Assembly: GCA_023014485.1 (NCBI GenBank)
Contig: JAJOZX010008812.1
Location: 1-64,000, forward strand
DNA from: Bathynomus jamesi
Lineage: Eukaryota > Arthropoda > Malacostraca > Isopoda > Cirolanidae
Length of the DNA stretch: 64,000 nt
Reading direction: 5' to 3'
A program made the translations under genes and the position numbers. This document shows, one piece after another, positions 44,864 to 54,992 of this stretch. Within the stretch, counting starts at the first letter, position 1, and each line of letters begins with the position of its first letter. The notes below the pieces were generated by a model that did no database searches, was not told the origin of the DNA, and worked only from the letters and a program-made list of their open reading frames with translations.

Positions 44864-46990
44864 TTAAGATTAATGGACGTGTTTTTTGGGTTGATGGGTT
44901 AAGTGAAAACCGTGTCACTGGTGTGAAGACTGTGTACTCCTTTAACGGTTGCTGGTGGCATGGATGCCCCCGTCCTGAGTGCGGAATCACCGGAGATATC
45001 CACGGTAGATCTCCTGCCGACTGTCTTGCATGACCCGCACCCGCGATCAACTTATAGGATCACAGTTCACTCACAAAGTCTTGTTGGAGCATGAATATGA
45101 TGCACGGATGGAGACAGACGAGGTGTACCTCTCAAATGTGGTGATAGCTTGTTTGGAGGACGTACAAATCCTTTCAGACTATACTTTCCACCTACGGAGG
45201 GCGTGAAGCTCCATTACTACGATTTCTGTTCTTTATACCCATACGTGATGAAGAGCAGTCCGTACCCCGTGGGCGCTCCTGAGAAACTGGTGGGACCTAG
45301 CCTACCCTCCATCAATGAATTTTCAAAAAATTTGAATGATCGTTACTTTGGGCTCTCTTTCGTAGACGTACTCCCCCACGAAATTTATGGATGCCGATCT
45401 TACCTGTCGTTATCGACGACAAGCTCATGTTTCCCCTGTGCGTGAAGTGCGCGGAAGAGGATAACGGCGAATGTAGCCATATACCCCACCAGCGTAAGAT
45501 CAGAGGCGTATATACAAGTCCTGAGCTGGCCCTAGCCGTACGCCATGGTTATAGAATACTGAAGATACATGAGGTGTGGAGGTTTCAGAAGCTACCCAAC
45601 CTTTTCACACCATATATAAACGCCTTTTTGAAGGATAAGGTTGAGGCATCAGGGTATCCGCGAGGAGTTGATACCGAAGATGAAAAGTCTGCCTATATTA
45701 ACGTTACCGCGACCGCGAAGGTATACAACTTGATCGTGTCCAAATTGTAAAGAATCCTGGCAAGCGCTTTAGTGCAAAGTTGTGTCTAAACAGTCTATGG
45801 GGAAAATTTGCGCAGAATACCGGCAGAGGGAGCATTCATTTGGCACAAAGTTATAGCGATGTCTGGGATTATGCCAATGCTCCCGATAAAGAGGTCATGG
45901 AGATCGTGAATGTAGGTAATACTTACATAATAAAATAAAACAACACTGAATTTGCCACAGATACCTCAAGGGTTACAAACATACCTGTGGCCAGCTTCAC
46001 AACAGCCTACGCCCGTATAAAACTTTGGGGTCTATTGCATTCTCTTGGGCGGAGAGTATTGTATGCCGATACAGATAGCGTGATATTCACAGATAGGGAG
46101 GGTGAATACATGCCCGCTATTGGGGAGTTCCTCGGCGAGCTCACTGATGAGATCAAGGACGAGTATGGGGACAACGCTTACGCCGACTCTTTTGTCTCAA
46201 CAGGACCTAAGACTTATGGGGTACGGGTCAGGGTGGGGGAGGAAATGAAATATATCGTGAAGGCAAAGGGTATTACGCTCAACCATGCGAATCGGCGGGT
46301 TGTTAACTTTGAATCGTTGAAGGATCTAGTATGTTTGGACGATGATGAGGGCGAACAACCTCCCCAACTAATTGTAGGCACCCACAATTTTCGGGCGCAG
46401 AAGCTGGGGGGCGTGAAGGAACTTAGGGGTACGAAGGTGTGCCGTAACACCTATAGGAAACGTTACCAGTTACCTGGTACCTATGATACCGTACCCTTTG
46501 GATACCAAAACGTATGATGCTTCTATTGTTAACTCACACGTATTTGTCTTGTATATAATCGTATCTATTGATTTATTACACGTATTTGTAAATATATATA
46601 TATATAACCTGAATATCTCATTTATTAAATCGTATTTGTAAAGTATCTATTGATTTATTCCACGTATTTGTAAATATATATATATATATAACTTGAATAT
46701 CTCGTTTAGTAAATCGTATTTGTAAATATATATAACTTGAATATCTCGTTTATTAAATCGTATTTGTAAATATATAACTTGAATATCTCGTTTATTAAAT
46801 AAATCATGTTTCAATTAGCGTTTCACTTTCTCCTTTGTGTGTGTGTGTGTGTGCGCGCGCAGGTGAAAGTTCTAAGCTCCGCCCACTGTAAGACCGTGAG
46901 TCATGCTACTATCTGGGAGTCCCTGCGTGGTCAGTCGACTGCAGTAAGCCCGAGAGATCAGACGTGTATTCAGATCAAACGTGTATTCAA

Positions 46991-47564
46991 ATGGCTACCT
47001 TTAATATTGCTTGTACAACGTTTATGAAATGGTATTCAGCAAAGTGTCAGGATGTGGTGGATACCGAAAAACTTCCTATACCTCTTTTAAAAACACATTG
47101 GATTGTGCGAAGTTCCAAGATGTACAAATACTCTACGGATGTTCTGGTGAGACCGTTGAAGGCTTTCGTTGCACAGACGATGTGCTGAAGTATACTGCAG
47201 AGCTAAACTTTATAGTCTCACATACACCGTGAAGTAAAAGAAACAACGCGTGCAGAAGAGAAGCAGCAGGTATGGATAATGAGTCGCGGATGGGTGGTGT
47301 GACAAGCGGTATTACGTCATGCTACACCATGTCGATTACTCATACCCTACGGCTAAAAATGTGAATCTCGTGATCATGGACAATCTTAAGTATTTTTATC
47401 ACTATATTAATGTATATTATGATGAGGTTCGTAGTGAGGTTGTGGCTAGTGCCCTGCGTGAGTTTTTAACAGACTTTAGAGACGAGTATCGTTTGATGGG
47501 CAGAAAGGAAAAATATGAGCATATGTTCCTGTCAAATAGTGCGCCGGAGTGTGAAGATGTTTAG
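46991..47564 (+). pseudogene. Orphan gene 3, right-arm copy, frameshifted
   Basis: Counterpart of 37770-38360. The start is conserved (MATFNIACTTFMKWYSAKCQ). Small indels near 47080 and 47225, and a small deletion near 47285, break the frame. The last ~80 codons (47319-47564) are again open. Confidence 0.75.
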
Positions 47565-47814
47565 TAAAGCATAAAATGTTCCTAGTTCTTATCCTGAGGT
47601 AAAATGTCTGGTGCGTAGGCTGGTAGTGATGAAATTAATTCTTGTACCGAAATATGTACAACAATTCGGTACGACTCGCGGATCATACGAACAAGCCCAT
47701 TCACGTATCATCGAGTCAGCCGCCCGTCGAACCGTTCCTGCCTACCTGCGTGCCTCACACTGCTCATAGTTATCTCAGAGCTTGAACCGAGTGGACGTGC
47801 GCTCCTCGAATACG

Positions 47815-48526
47815 ATGGAACTTCCTTTGAGCAGCATTCTCAACGCCTCGTACGATGTGTCCGTGACGAAATCGTTGCGCGTGTTCAGGCGTAATTCCGG
47901 TACCATTAGCTATGTACTGGAAACGGAATGTAGACAAACAAACAAACGGGTTTATTTAAGTGTCGAGGAGATGAATGGAATCTTCGTGATAGTTGAGAAG
48001 TGGAGTGAAGATCGTTATAAAATACCTGCTAACGTAGGTACAAGAAGAGAGCAGATTAGTGACGCACCCTCATACGCCGTTGTATCTACGTTGTGTATAA
48101 ATAACGATCGGCCGTGCATTGATATACGGCTGATGTGGAAGAATGCCTGATAATAACGCTCTTGTTCCTACGCGAAACCGTTTCATCCTCGACAGAATGT
48201 TTGAAATCGTCGGATTCCGCAAGCTGAAATCTATATTAGACGCGCGTGTTACGGACATGCTTTATTTTGATACAGTACTTGAATACGCCTACACCGCTCT
48301 GCTCGATGGGTTTACCGAGTGTAGGGCTGGTGAGAATGGTCTAGTGCTGGATGTTTATTTAAAAAGTTTAGACTCTTTGAAATACCATGAACTTTGGTAC
48401 AAAGCAGTTGATCGGTACAAGGCTGAGCTCACCTACACCGTTCACCCTGAAGAACTATTTCTTTATATAACGCGCAGTTGTCGTAACGATTTAGAAGATT
48501 ATTTCAATTGCCGCTATGTTGAGTGA
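47815..48526 (+). pseudogene. Orphan gene 2, right-arm copy, one frameshift
   Basis: Two overlapping frames (to 48150 and from 48143) together cover the whole protein. The single break is at the TGCCTGATAATAACG site, where the left copy reads through. All else is conserved. Confidence 0.78.
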
Positions 48527-48977
48527 GTTCACGATTGAAAAGCTCGAGTCGGTAGAAATAAACCCTCGATTGGAAAAGCGTGCTTATAAACTTGTGTTTA
48601 ATAATGTAGCTAACGATGAACTCTTTGTGCGTGCTTTTGATTGTATTCTAGACGTATTTAAAGATGACTTACCAACCGGTTGTAAAGTGGGAACAAAAAT
48701 AGTACTGAACGATATGAAAGCCCTTCATATCGAATACAGGTTTCCCTATACTTTAAGCGGTGAAATATTATTAAGCCGCATATACTGCGTAATGCAGAGC
48801 AATAATGATGTAATTGTAAACTCGATTAAGACCGAGTTTAGTATTTTGAAAAAAAAAGTGAAATGTATTTATATATTTTGCTTGATATTTCTCCTGTACT
48901 GTTATGATTATATGCATATTTCTATTATTGAAATGTATTTATATATTTTGCGTGATATTTCTCCTGTACTGTTATGA
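48516..48977 (+). CDS. Orphan gene 1, right-arm copy (153 aa)
   Basis: The frame is intact from ATG 48516, overlapping orphan gene 2 as in the left arm. It is longer than the left copy because an A-run length change and an extra 73-bp repeat keep the frame open to a second EMYLYILRDISPVLL ending. Confidence 0.6.
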   Translation: MLSEFTIEKLESVEINPRLEKRAYKLVFNNVANDELFVRAFDCILDVFKDDLPTGCKVGTKIVLNDMKALHIEYRFPYTLSGEILLSRIYCVMQSNNDVIVNSIKTEFSILKKKVKCIYIFCLIFLLYCYDYMHISIIEMYLYILRDISPVLL

Positions 48978-49109
48978 TTATATGCATATTCCTCAATTGA
49001 AATGTATATTTATTTTCTATATATTTATAATAAACAGAATGATGCAATGTTGTTTTACTTAATTATATCATGTTACGGCTTCTAAACCTACTACCGGTAT
49101 TCTAAACCA

Positions 49110-49730
49110 ACTTTTAAGGAATATAATAATGTATACAATGGTATCGCTAAAAAGTGGTATCTGGCAACTCAAGCCATTTACGCCTTCAAGCCAACTGGCT
49201 GATTAGGAGTCTATAATAGTGTATACAATGGTATCGCTAAAAAGTGGTATCTGGCAACTCAAGCCATTTACGCCTTCTAAGCCAACTGGCTGATTAGGAG
49301 CCTATAATAATGTATACAATAATACTGCTAAAAAGTGGTATCTGGCAACTCAAGCCATTTACGCCTTCTAAGCCAACTGGCTGATTAGGAGCCTATAATA
49401 ATGTATCCAATAATACTGCTAAAAAGTGGTATCTGGCAACTCAAGCCATTTACGCCTTCTAAGCCAACTGGCTGATTAGGAGTCTATAATAATGTATACA
49501 ATGGTATCGCTAAAAAGTGGTATCTGGCAACTCAAGCCATTTACGCCTTCTAAGCCAACTGGCTGATTAGGAGTCTATAATAATGTATACAATGGTATCG
49601 CTAAAAAGTGGTATCTGGCAACTCAGTCTTCGATTAGAATTAAATGAATACATGGCGCTATCTGGCAACTCAAGCCATTTACGCCTTCTAAGCCAACTGG
49701 CTGATTAGGAGCCTATAAAACAACGTCTAC
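49110..49730. repeat. Subterminal ~105-bp repeats, right arm
   Basis: Six or more units built on GGCAACTCAAGCCATTTACG, CCAACTGGCTGATTAGGAG and a TGTATACAATGGTATCGC joint. One unit is interrupted by a variant containing TCTTCGATTAGAATTAAATG, which is also present once in the left arm. Confidence 0.88.
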
Positions 49731-50119
49731 TCGGCTGAAGTCTTAATATGCACTTGGCTCCTGCCAGGTGAACACCTCTCCTCCTTTCTCTCCTCCTTTC
49801 TCTCCTTTCTCTTGGGGGATAACGCCGCCTCCAAGTTTTCCTTGTTGCATCTGCAGCATCCCCCCTTTGGGATTTTTTTTCCTTCTTTCGCAACACCCCC
49901 CACCCCCCTTTGCAACACCCCCACCCCCTTTTGCAACATTACATAATAACTTGCAACATTCTTGCACTCTCCCCTTTTGCGGCTATACTACTATTATTGT
50001 CATTCATTTCAGGAATACTATTCTCGCCAGTTACCCGTGGGTTAGTGACCATTTCTCACTTTTCCAGTTAAGTTGTTATTCACAATGACTCTACACAAAT
50101 TTTCCACACTTCTGACCAC

Positions 50120-50736
50120 CAGTGACGGCACTAGGATTGCTGGCGCCCGGGCAAGCTGAACTTCGGCGCCCTTACAAGTATAATTTTAAAATTTGTTCAC
50201 AATGAGGAAAAACTACAAATGTAGGAATAAAGAGTTTATTACAATTAACGATATTCACTTAAAGTACAACTAAACATTCTCAAAATGGAACCATGTATGA
50301 AAATATGAGAGACAGTGTTGCCACTTTTGTCTGAGGTAAATCCACAAAAAAATGTAAAAATTCCACAAAGTGGCAACACTGATGAGATATTAAAGGATGG
50401 CAGCGCTGCCAGGCGTATGTAATTTGTGCTCAACGCTCACCTACGCGGCCACATCAACCCATGTGACATGTCATCCCATGTCGGGCCAAGCTGACCTTAG
50501 CTTTACTGGTAGTCTGGTACTAATGCTATTGGCTAATATAATGTCAATCCCTGAAAATTTTACTCCACATCAGGAAATTTTCACATTTGACTCTTTTATT
50601 TTTTATTTTATTTTATTTATTTATTTTTCTATTTTTCCCTTTGTATTTGGAAGATCCCAAACACATGACGTGGCGCCCCTTAGCACGTGGCGCCCCGGGC
50701 AACTGCCCGAGTTGCCGGTACCTTGAGCCGGCCCTG
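50120..50736. mobile_element. hAT MITE, perfect 8-bp target duplication
   Basis: The ends CAGTGACGGCAC and GAGCCGGCCCTG are hAT-like. The flanks CTGACCAC (50112-50119 and 50737-50744) are identical. Subterminal GGCGCCC blocks occur on both sides. It has no transposase. Confidence 0.88.
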
Positions 50737-50744
50737 CTGACCAC

Positions 50745-51500
50745 ATCATTCAACATGTTCCAGAACTCATCCTTTTCTTCCTACCTCTCCGATGGGTACC
50801 ATATGATGCATATACCAGTTATTGTTACTTTCGCTCGAACTTTTTATACAAACGTCTCTCATTGGCATCTCGTATATTCTTTCACACGGTCGTGCCACTC
50901 GACTTTCATCATTGGACCAGTGCCTATCTTACCTCTCCATTCTACCTCAGTAGTACCCAGTTTTCTGCTTTACTCCTCCCCACCCAACATCACCACTTCC
51001 ATTCCATTTAAAATAAAAGTTGCTAAATGCCCGTTATAAAAAGTTAATTTTAATTCGTATTTATAGTACTTTTAAGGGAGTTGTCACATTTGCTGGCATC
51101 TGTGTTTGTTTGAAGATGCCGTAACTGCTGTAGGTTGACAAAGGTTTAGGTCATTGTAATTTAATTAGGTTCTGTACTGTAGCCTCTACCACAAAATTTG
51201 AGGAATTTTTGTCTTATTTTGTTTTTATCCTTAAACTTGGAAGCAGTTTGTGGTAATACTGAAATCAGAGAGAGCAAGTGTTACTGAGCACTGGAAAGAT
51301 TATAGTAGCCCTACTCTAAACTAAAACTTGGTAAATGTGGCAAGAAAAGATATAAAAAAAAACCATAGGACTACCCTCGCTTAACTTTTATATTTTCAAA
51401 GATAACGTATCGTATAAACAGAGCCTAAGTTAGCTGTATATTTTATTCATTTCTGAATTAATGAAGTTAATATGCCTTTGGATAACCGCAAAATTTGTGA
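50745..51500. other. No gene seen
   Basis: Pyrimidine-rich then AT-rich sequence. The part at 50750-51010 could be old LINE or 3'UTR sequence but shows no clear motif. Confidence 0.4.
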
Positions 51501-51510
51501 ATTTAATCAG

Positions 51511-51663
51511 GAAGGGGTGTTTTCACAAAAGAAGAAATTCCTGCTGGATCCTTTGTAGCTGAATATATTGGGGAGAGAATTAATGCAGAAGAAGGTGAAT
51601 GGAGACTGCGAAAGAAAGGAGCTAGTTACATCTACTTTTTTAACATGATCGCGAAACATATTG
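51511..51663 (+). CDS. SET-domain exon (lysine methyltransferase-like)
   Basis: The acceptor AATCAG ends at 51510 and the donor GTAAGG starts at 51664. The exon is 153 bases, phase 1 to 1, open throughout. It reads RGVFTKEEIPAGSFVAEYIG, followed by ERINAEEGEWRLRKKG and YIYFFNMIAKHIG. This is the N-terminal half of a SET domain: the G-x-F, I..G..V.EY.GE and Y.F..... motifs, most like the SETD8/KMT5A type. The Asn-His-Ser SAM-binding half is not found in the next ~3.4 kb, so the next exon is either further away, missed, or lost. Confidence 0.6.
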
Positions 51664-51669
51664 GTAAGG

Positions 51670-52735
51670 AGTTGTATATAATTTACGAGGTTATTATGGC
51701 TCAGAGAATTTGGTAGGATTGTCAGTTAGTGGAAAGAGGTCAAAGTTACCTTGTAAGGATGGAAGTGTTAAACTCAACAATTATGAATGTTTAATACTTA
51801 AATATTGTGTAAATGTTAATAGAAACATATGTTAAAACAAGGAAAGCTTGTCATAAAGAGTCACACCAGATGTAGACAAGAGTGGACCTACAGTAACTCC
51901 TGATGATGAACCTGCTTATCCCTGATTTTTGTTTGGTTCAAAGTTATAATATATATATATATATATATGCGCACGCGCCATGCTAAAAAGGAAGGAAACT
52001 ATTTGATGGGCAGACATTTAAAGTGTAAGAGCATCTTTTTGGTTATGTACAGAAACTGATACCTCATTTCATAGTTTGTGAGGGGTAGATCATTTTCACT
52101 GATCAATTTTTTTATTTGTGAAATTATTTTGAATGTGTTTAAAATAATTAGGGAGCATTAACTAAATGTAAGTCATTAACTCGAATGATGAGACCTTTCT
52201 TGATACTGAAAAAAAATCGTTTGTCTTTCGTTCAGAGAATTAATTGTTGCCTTAGAGTCTAGAGCATTAAAAAATAAAATGGAAGCAGGTCACTTCATAA
52301 TGAAGTATTTTCTTTAAAAAAAAAAAAGGCTGAATTTTTTTCCTAGTCTGGTCATCGTCTTGGTTTTTTATTTAAATCACATCAAAACAAAACAGGTTCT
52401 GAGAGGTGTGTAAATGGAAACTTTGATTTTGCCTCGCATATCATTAGAGATACTTTACGAGCTTGTCATAAAGGGTAACACCAGATCTATAAAACTAAAG
52501 TGGACCTAAATCCTGATGAAGTGTGTGTGTGTGTGTGTGTGTGTTTTTAATTAAAGTGAGGTAACACTATTGATACCTAGGAACGTTAAAAAATTCTGGA
52601 AATATTTTTGCTGTTAGAAAAAAAGTATGGTTCTGATTGGATTAGTTTAGGCTAGGGAATGCCTCACTATTTAAAGACTTAACAGAAAACACCCTTTAAT
52701 GGAATTACTTTACAAGGTATAATATGACTTAAGTA
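51670..52735. other. Intron-like DNA, no gene seen
   Basis: AT-rich; a TA tract at 51949-51968 and a GT tract at 52520-52544. No supported exon. Confidence 0.5.
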
Positions 52736-52819
52736 AATGTACATTAACTTTGCGGCTCTTTTTTGTTGGCAAAATCACAGATTACATCTTAAAATTTCAT
52801 TTTTTGCAAAAGCTCATTC

Positions 52820-53020
52820 TCAATTGTCCTCTATTTGTGCACTGATCATTTCTGCCACAAGTTTCTTGTCTGCGAACCGTACATACAGAAATTCATCTGT
52901 GAATGCATGCGTGAGATCTGATGGATACGTATCTATTAATGCCCTTGCTCTAGAGGCCACTTCATCACTGGACATAGATCTATCCACAAGAAAACTAAAT
53001 TTTTCAAATATCATAGTCAT
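52820..53020 (-). pseudogene. hAT-like (ZMYM-type) transposase fragment
   Basis: The - strand frame reads SSDEVASRARALIDTYPSDL and FTDEFLYVRFADKKLVAEM. The SYPSDL...F.DEL.HFR pattern occurs near the C-terminus of ZMYM-type hAT proteins. It is short and isolated. The assignment is tentative. Confidence 0.45.
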
Positions 53021-53794
53021 ATATTATATACTCTAGATCTATGAATATATTATGGGACCTATACATTGCATACAGTGCAAATATCTATCTATAGATCTAT
53101 CTTGGATGTGAAAAAGTCGACACCTCGCCTAGGCGGAGATGCGCATGTATGTGTGTATGGAAATGGACATATACCACTGTAGTGATTTGCCTGTAATGAA
53201 AATGTTTAAAGTAGAAAACTGAATTTTTCTTAGGAAAAAAAGGGTGATGCGTTTGCTATATAATATAGATTTTATGTAGACTTTTGTGTTTGTTCAGACT
53301 TCGAAATTGACAGTTTTTTAATTTAAAATGGGTTGTATACTTCAGCGAGATTCCATGTATATTGTACATCATTTCCAGTATTGATGCTGAATTCAACTAA
53401 TCTTTAGCGGCCTATTTCAATGATGGTATCAAAGATGCAAACTGCTTTACGAAGAAAATAATAAGGAATGAGGAATACCATCTGTGTGTGTGTTCGTCAA
53501 GCAGGAAAATGCTATTCCACAAAACACTGAACCTTTGTATAACTACGGACCAGATTCTGAGTTTATGCATTGGCGAACGAAATCAGTGAGTTTTATATTT
53601 TCTGATAAGTAAAGAGTATTTAAAACGGGTATTAAGTTCTGCTTTCCAGTCTTCGACAGCTTTACATTTAATATTATAATGAAGTTAATTTTTAGTTTTC
53701 ATAACCTTACGTTTTTCTCATGTTTTATACCAAATATATTGTCTAGTTTTGCCATTAACAATTCTGATAAAAGGTAACATTCAGGAAGCTATTT

Positions 53795-53945
53795 CCCCAC
53801 TACATTGGGGTGAGTATGTCATGAGGGTTATCGAGCCAGAGCAGAAACAGGTTGAGTGGCCTGGCCAACTCCACTACCCAGTACCAACAGTTGAGAGCAA
53901 ACTCGGAACCCAAAACCTTAACCACTGAGCTACTGGTGCCCAAAT
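53795..53945 (-). mobile_element. tRNA-derived SINE, - strand
   Basis: The reverse complement begins GGGCACCAGTAGCTCAGTGG (box A TAGCTCAGTGGTTAAG) and has TTGGGTTCCGAGTTTGC, box B-like. It is a different family from the 11930 copy. Confidence 0.55.
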
Positions 53946-54099
53946 GCTGGTAAAATGTAATATAAATTTTGCAGCAGGAGTTCAACGTCACCCTCAGTTC
54001 TTCGGGTGTGTGGAGAAGTCCTAAGAATGCTGCATGTAGAAGGGATCATAAAAAGGAAGTGTGTAAGTATGAAGATCTAGTCTATGAAGTGTTATATTT

Positions 54100-54992
54100 G
54101 AAGTGAGGGTGACAGTTGGAGCTATACATTTTTTTCGGAAGTTTCTGACAGTCTGTGTTTGAACAAAGTACTACCACAAGAGAAAGAAATTCACTATTGG
54201 TGTCATGAACAGAATGACGGAACAACTTACCGTCCTTTGCTTGAAGATTTCCATGGTTCTTGAAAATTTCAGTGAATGTAAATAAATTCAAAATAAACCA
54301 GTCTAGGTTTTGCTGTATCCTTATTTTGCATAGGTACTGCGAATTCACTCTTCAAGACTCGAATGAAAAAGTGTTTTTGTGTTAAAGGATTACCCCAATT
54401 CCTCTTTCGAAAATCGACGGTAGCAATTTTTTAAGATCATTACTTTTTATATATATTTTTTTCTCGTATGGCTAAAATTAAAACTTCTCTCTCTTTTGGC
54501 AATCATAACAAACTTCATCAAATTGAAATCCAACCAATCCAATTTTTTTTTTATTATATTAGTTTATAGTAAAGTGTGTGTGATCCAGTTCTCCTTGATC
54601 TTGAATAATAGGGTGGAGTGAAAAAATCAAAAGTGTCAGGATCAAAATTGAGGGGATCTAGATAGTTGTCTTTTGTCCAGGATTAAACTTTAAAACTGAT
54701 TTTGGGTGGTTGCAACTGTGACTGCTACCAGCCAATTTATACAAATTGTATGTGCGAGTGACCAAAATTTGAACCCAGTGACTTATCTCGGGTTTTGGAC
54801 ATGAGAGAAAGACAATTTAAAAACTGTTTGATGTATTTTTTTACCTCTGAAGCAGATTAAATCATTTGCAGAGGGCTGCAGGCTCAATAATGCATCAAAA
54901 AAATCCATATTTATATTATTTTTCACCAAAAATTGCCATTTTCAGCCTTTTTTTTTTTTTTGCAAATTTTTTATACAATTTGTGGTAAATAT
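54100..54992. other. No gene seen
   Basis: AT-rich with A and T runs. A possible small exon at about 53974-54061 was considered but has no support. Confidence 0.4.

Larger units (their letters stand above)
42127..46517 (+). pseudogene. Protein-primed family B DNA polymerase, disrupted
   Basis: The order is: a Pro/Ser-rich leader (42127-42582) with two ~37-residue repeats, an N-terminal domain (42581-43258) with a RGCGFIAVLLARM block, a Cys-rich zinc region (from 43316), Exo I YYDIETY, Exo II HNGAKFDTQFL, Exo III YCVNDVRVL, then palm motifs DFCSLYPYVMK, LCLNSLWGKFA and YADTDSVIF. This is the replicase of Polintons. The leader has no in-frame ATG and sits after a good splice acceptor at 42126, so an upstream exon is possible. 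Breaks: frame changes near 42582, 43260 and 45030, a 232-bp TTAA insertion at 44632, a short deletion at ~45130, a frame change at ~45710 and a stop at ~45937. Confidence 0.85.
35432..49992. mobile_element. Polinton/Maverick-like element with ~5 kb inverted arms
   Basis: The ends match as AGTAGTATAGCC (35432) and GGCTATACTACT (to 49992). This fits the 5'-AG...CT-3' style of Polintons, but the 6 bases outside each end (ACGGAT, ATTATT) do not match. The core carries a packaging ATPase, a pX-like protein and a conserved small Polinton ORF on the - strand, and family B DNA polymerase on the + strand. Both arms repeat the polymerase C-terminal half plus three orphan genes. No retroviral-type integrase, adenain-type protease, or major/minor capsid gene is recognised, so this copy could not make virions or integrate alone. 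It could be a deletion/inverted-duplication derivative of a larger element. Confidence 0.8.
44468..49992. repeat. Right inverted arm
   Basis: Reverse complement of 35432-40633. It is longer mainly because of a 232-bp insertion at 44632 and extra subterminal repeats at 49110-49730. Confidence 0.88.

Noticed and set aside
49085..49730. CRISPR-like array
   Set aside because: Units are ~105 bp with no unique spacers, lie in a eukaryotic transposon end, and are simple tandem repeats.
35426..49998. 6-bp target duplication of the Polinton-like element
   Set aside because: The outer six bases ACGGAT and ATTATT do not match, and shifting the ends by a few bases does not help.
53974..54061. Continuation exon of the SET-domain gene
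   Set aside because: In the required phase it hits a stop and it lacks SET motifs.
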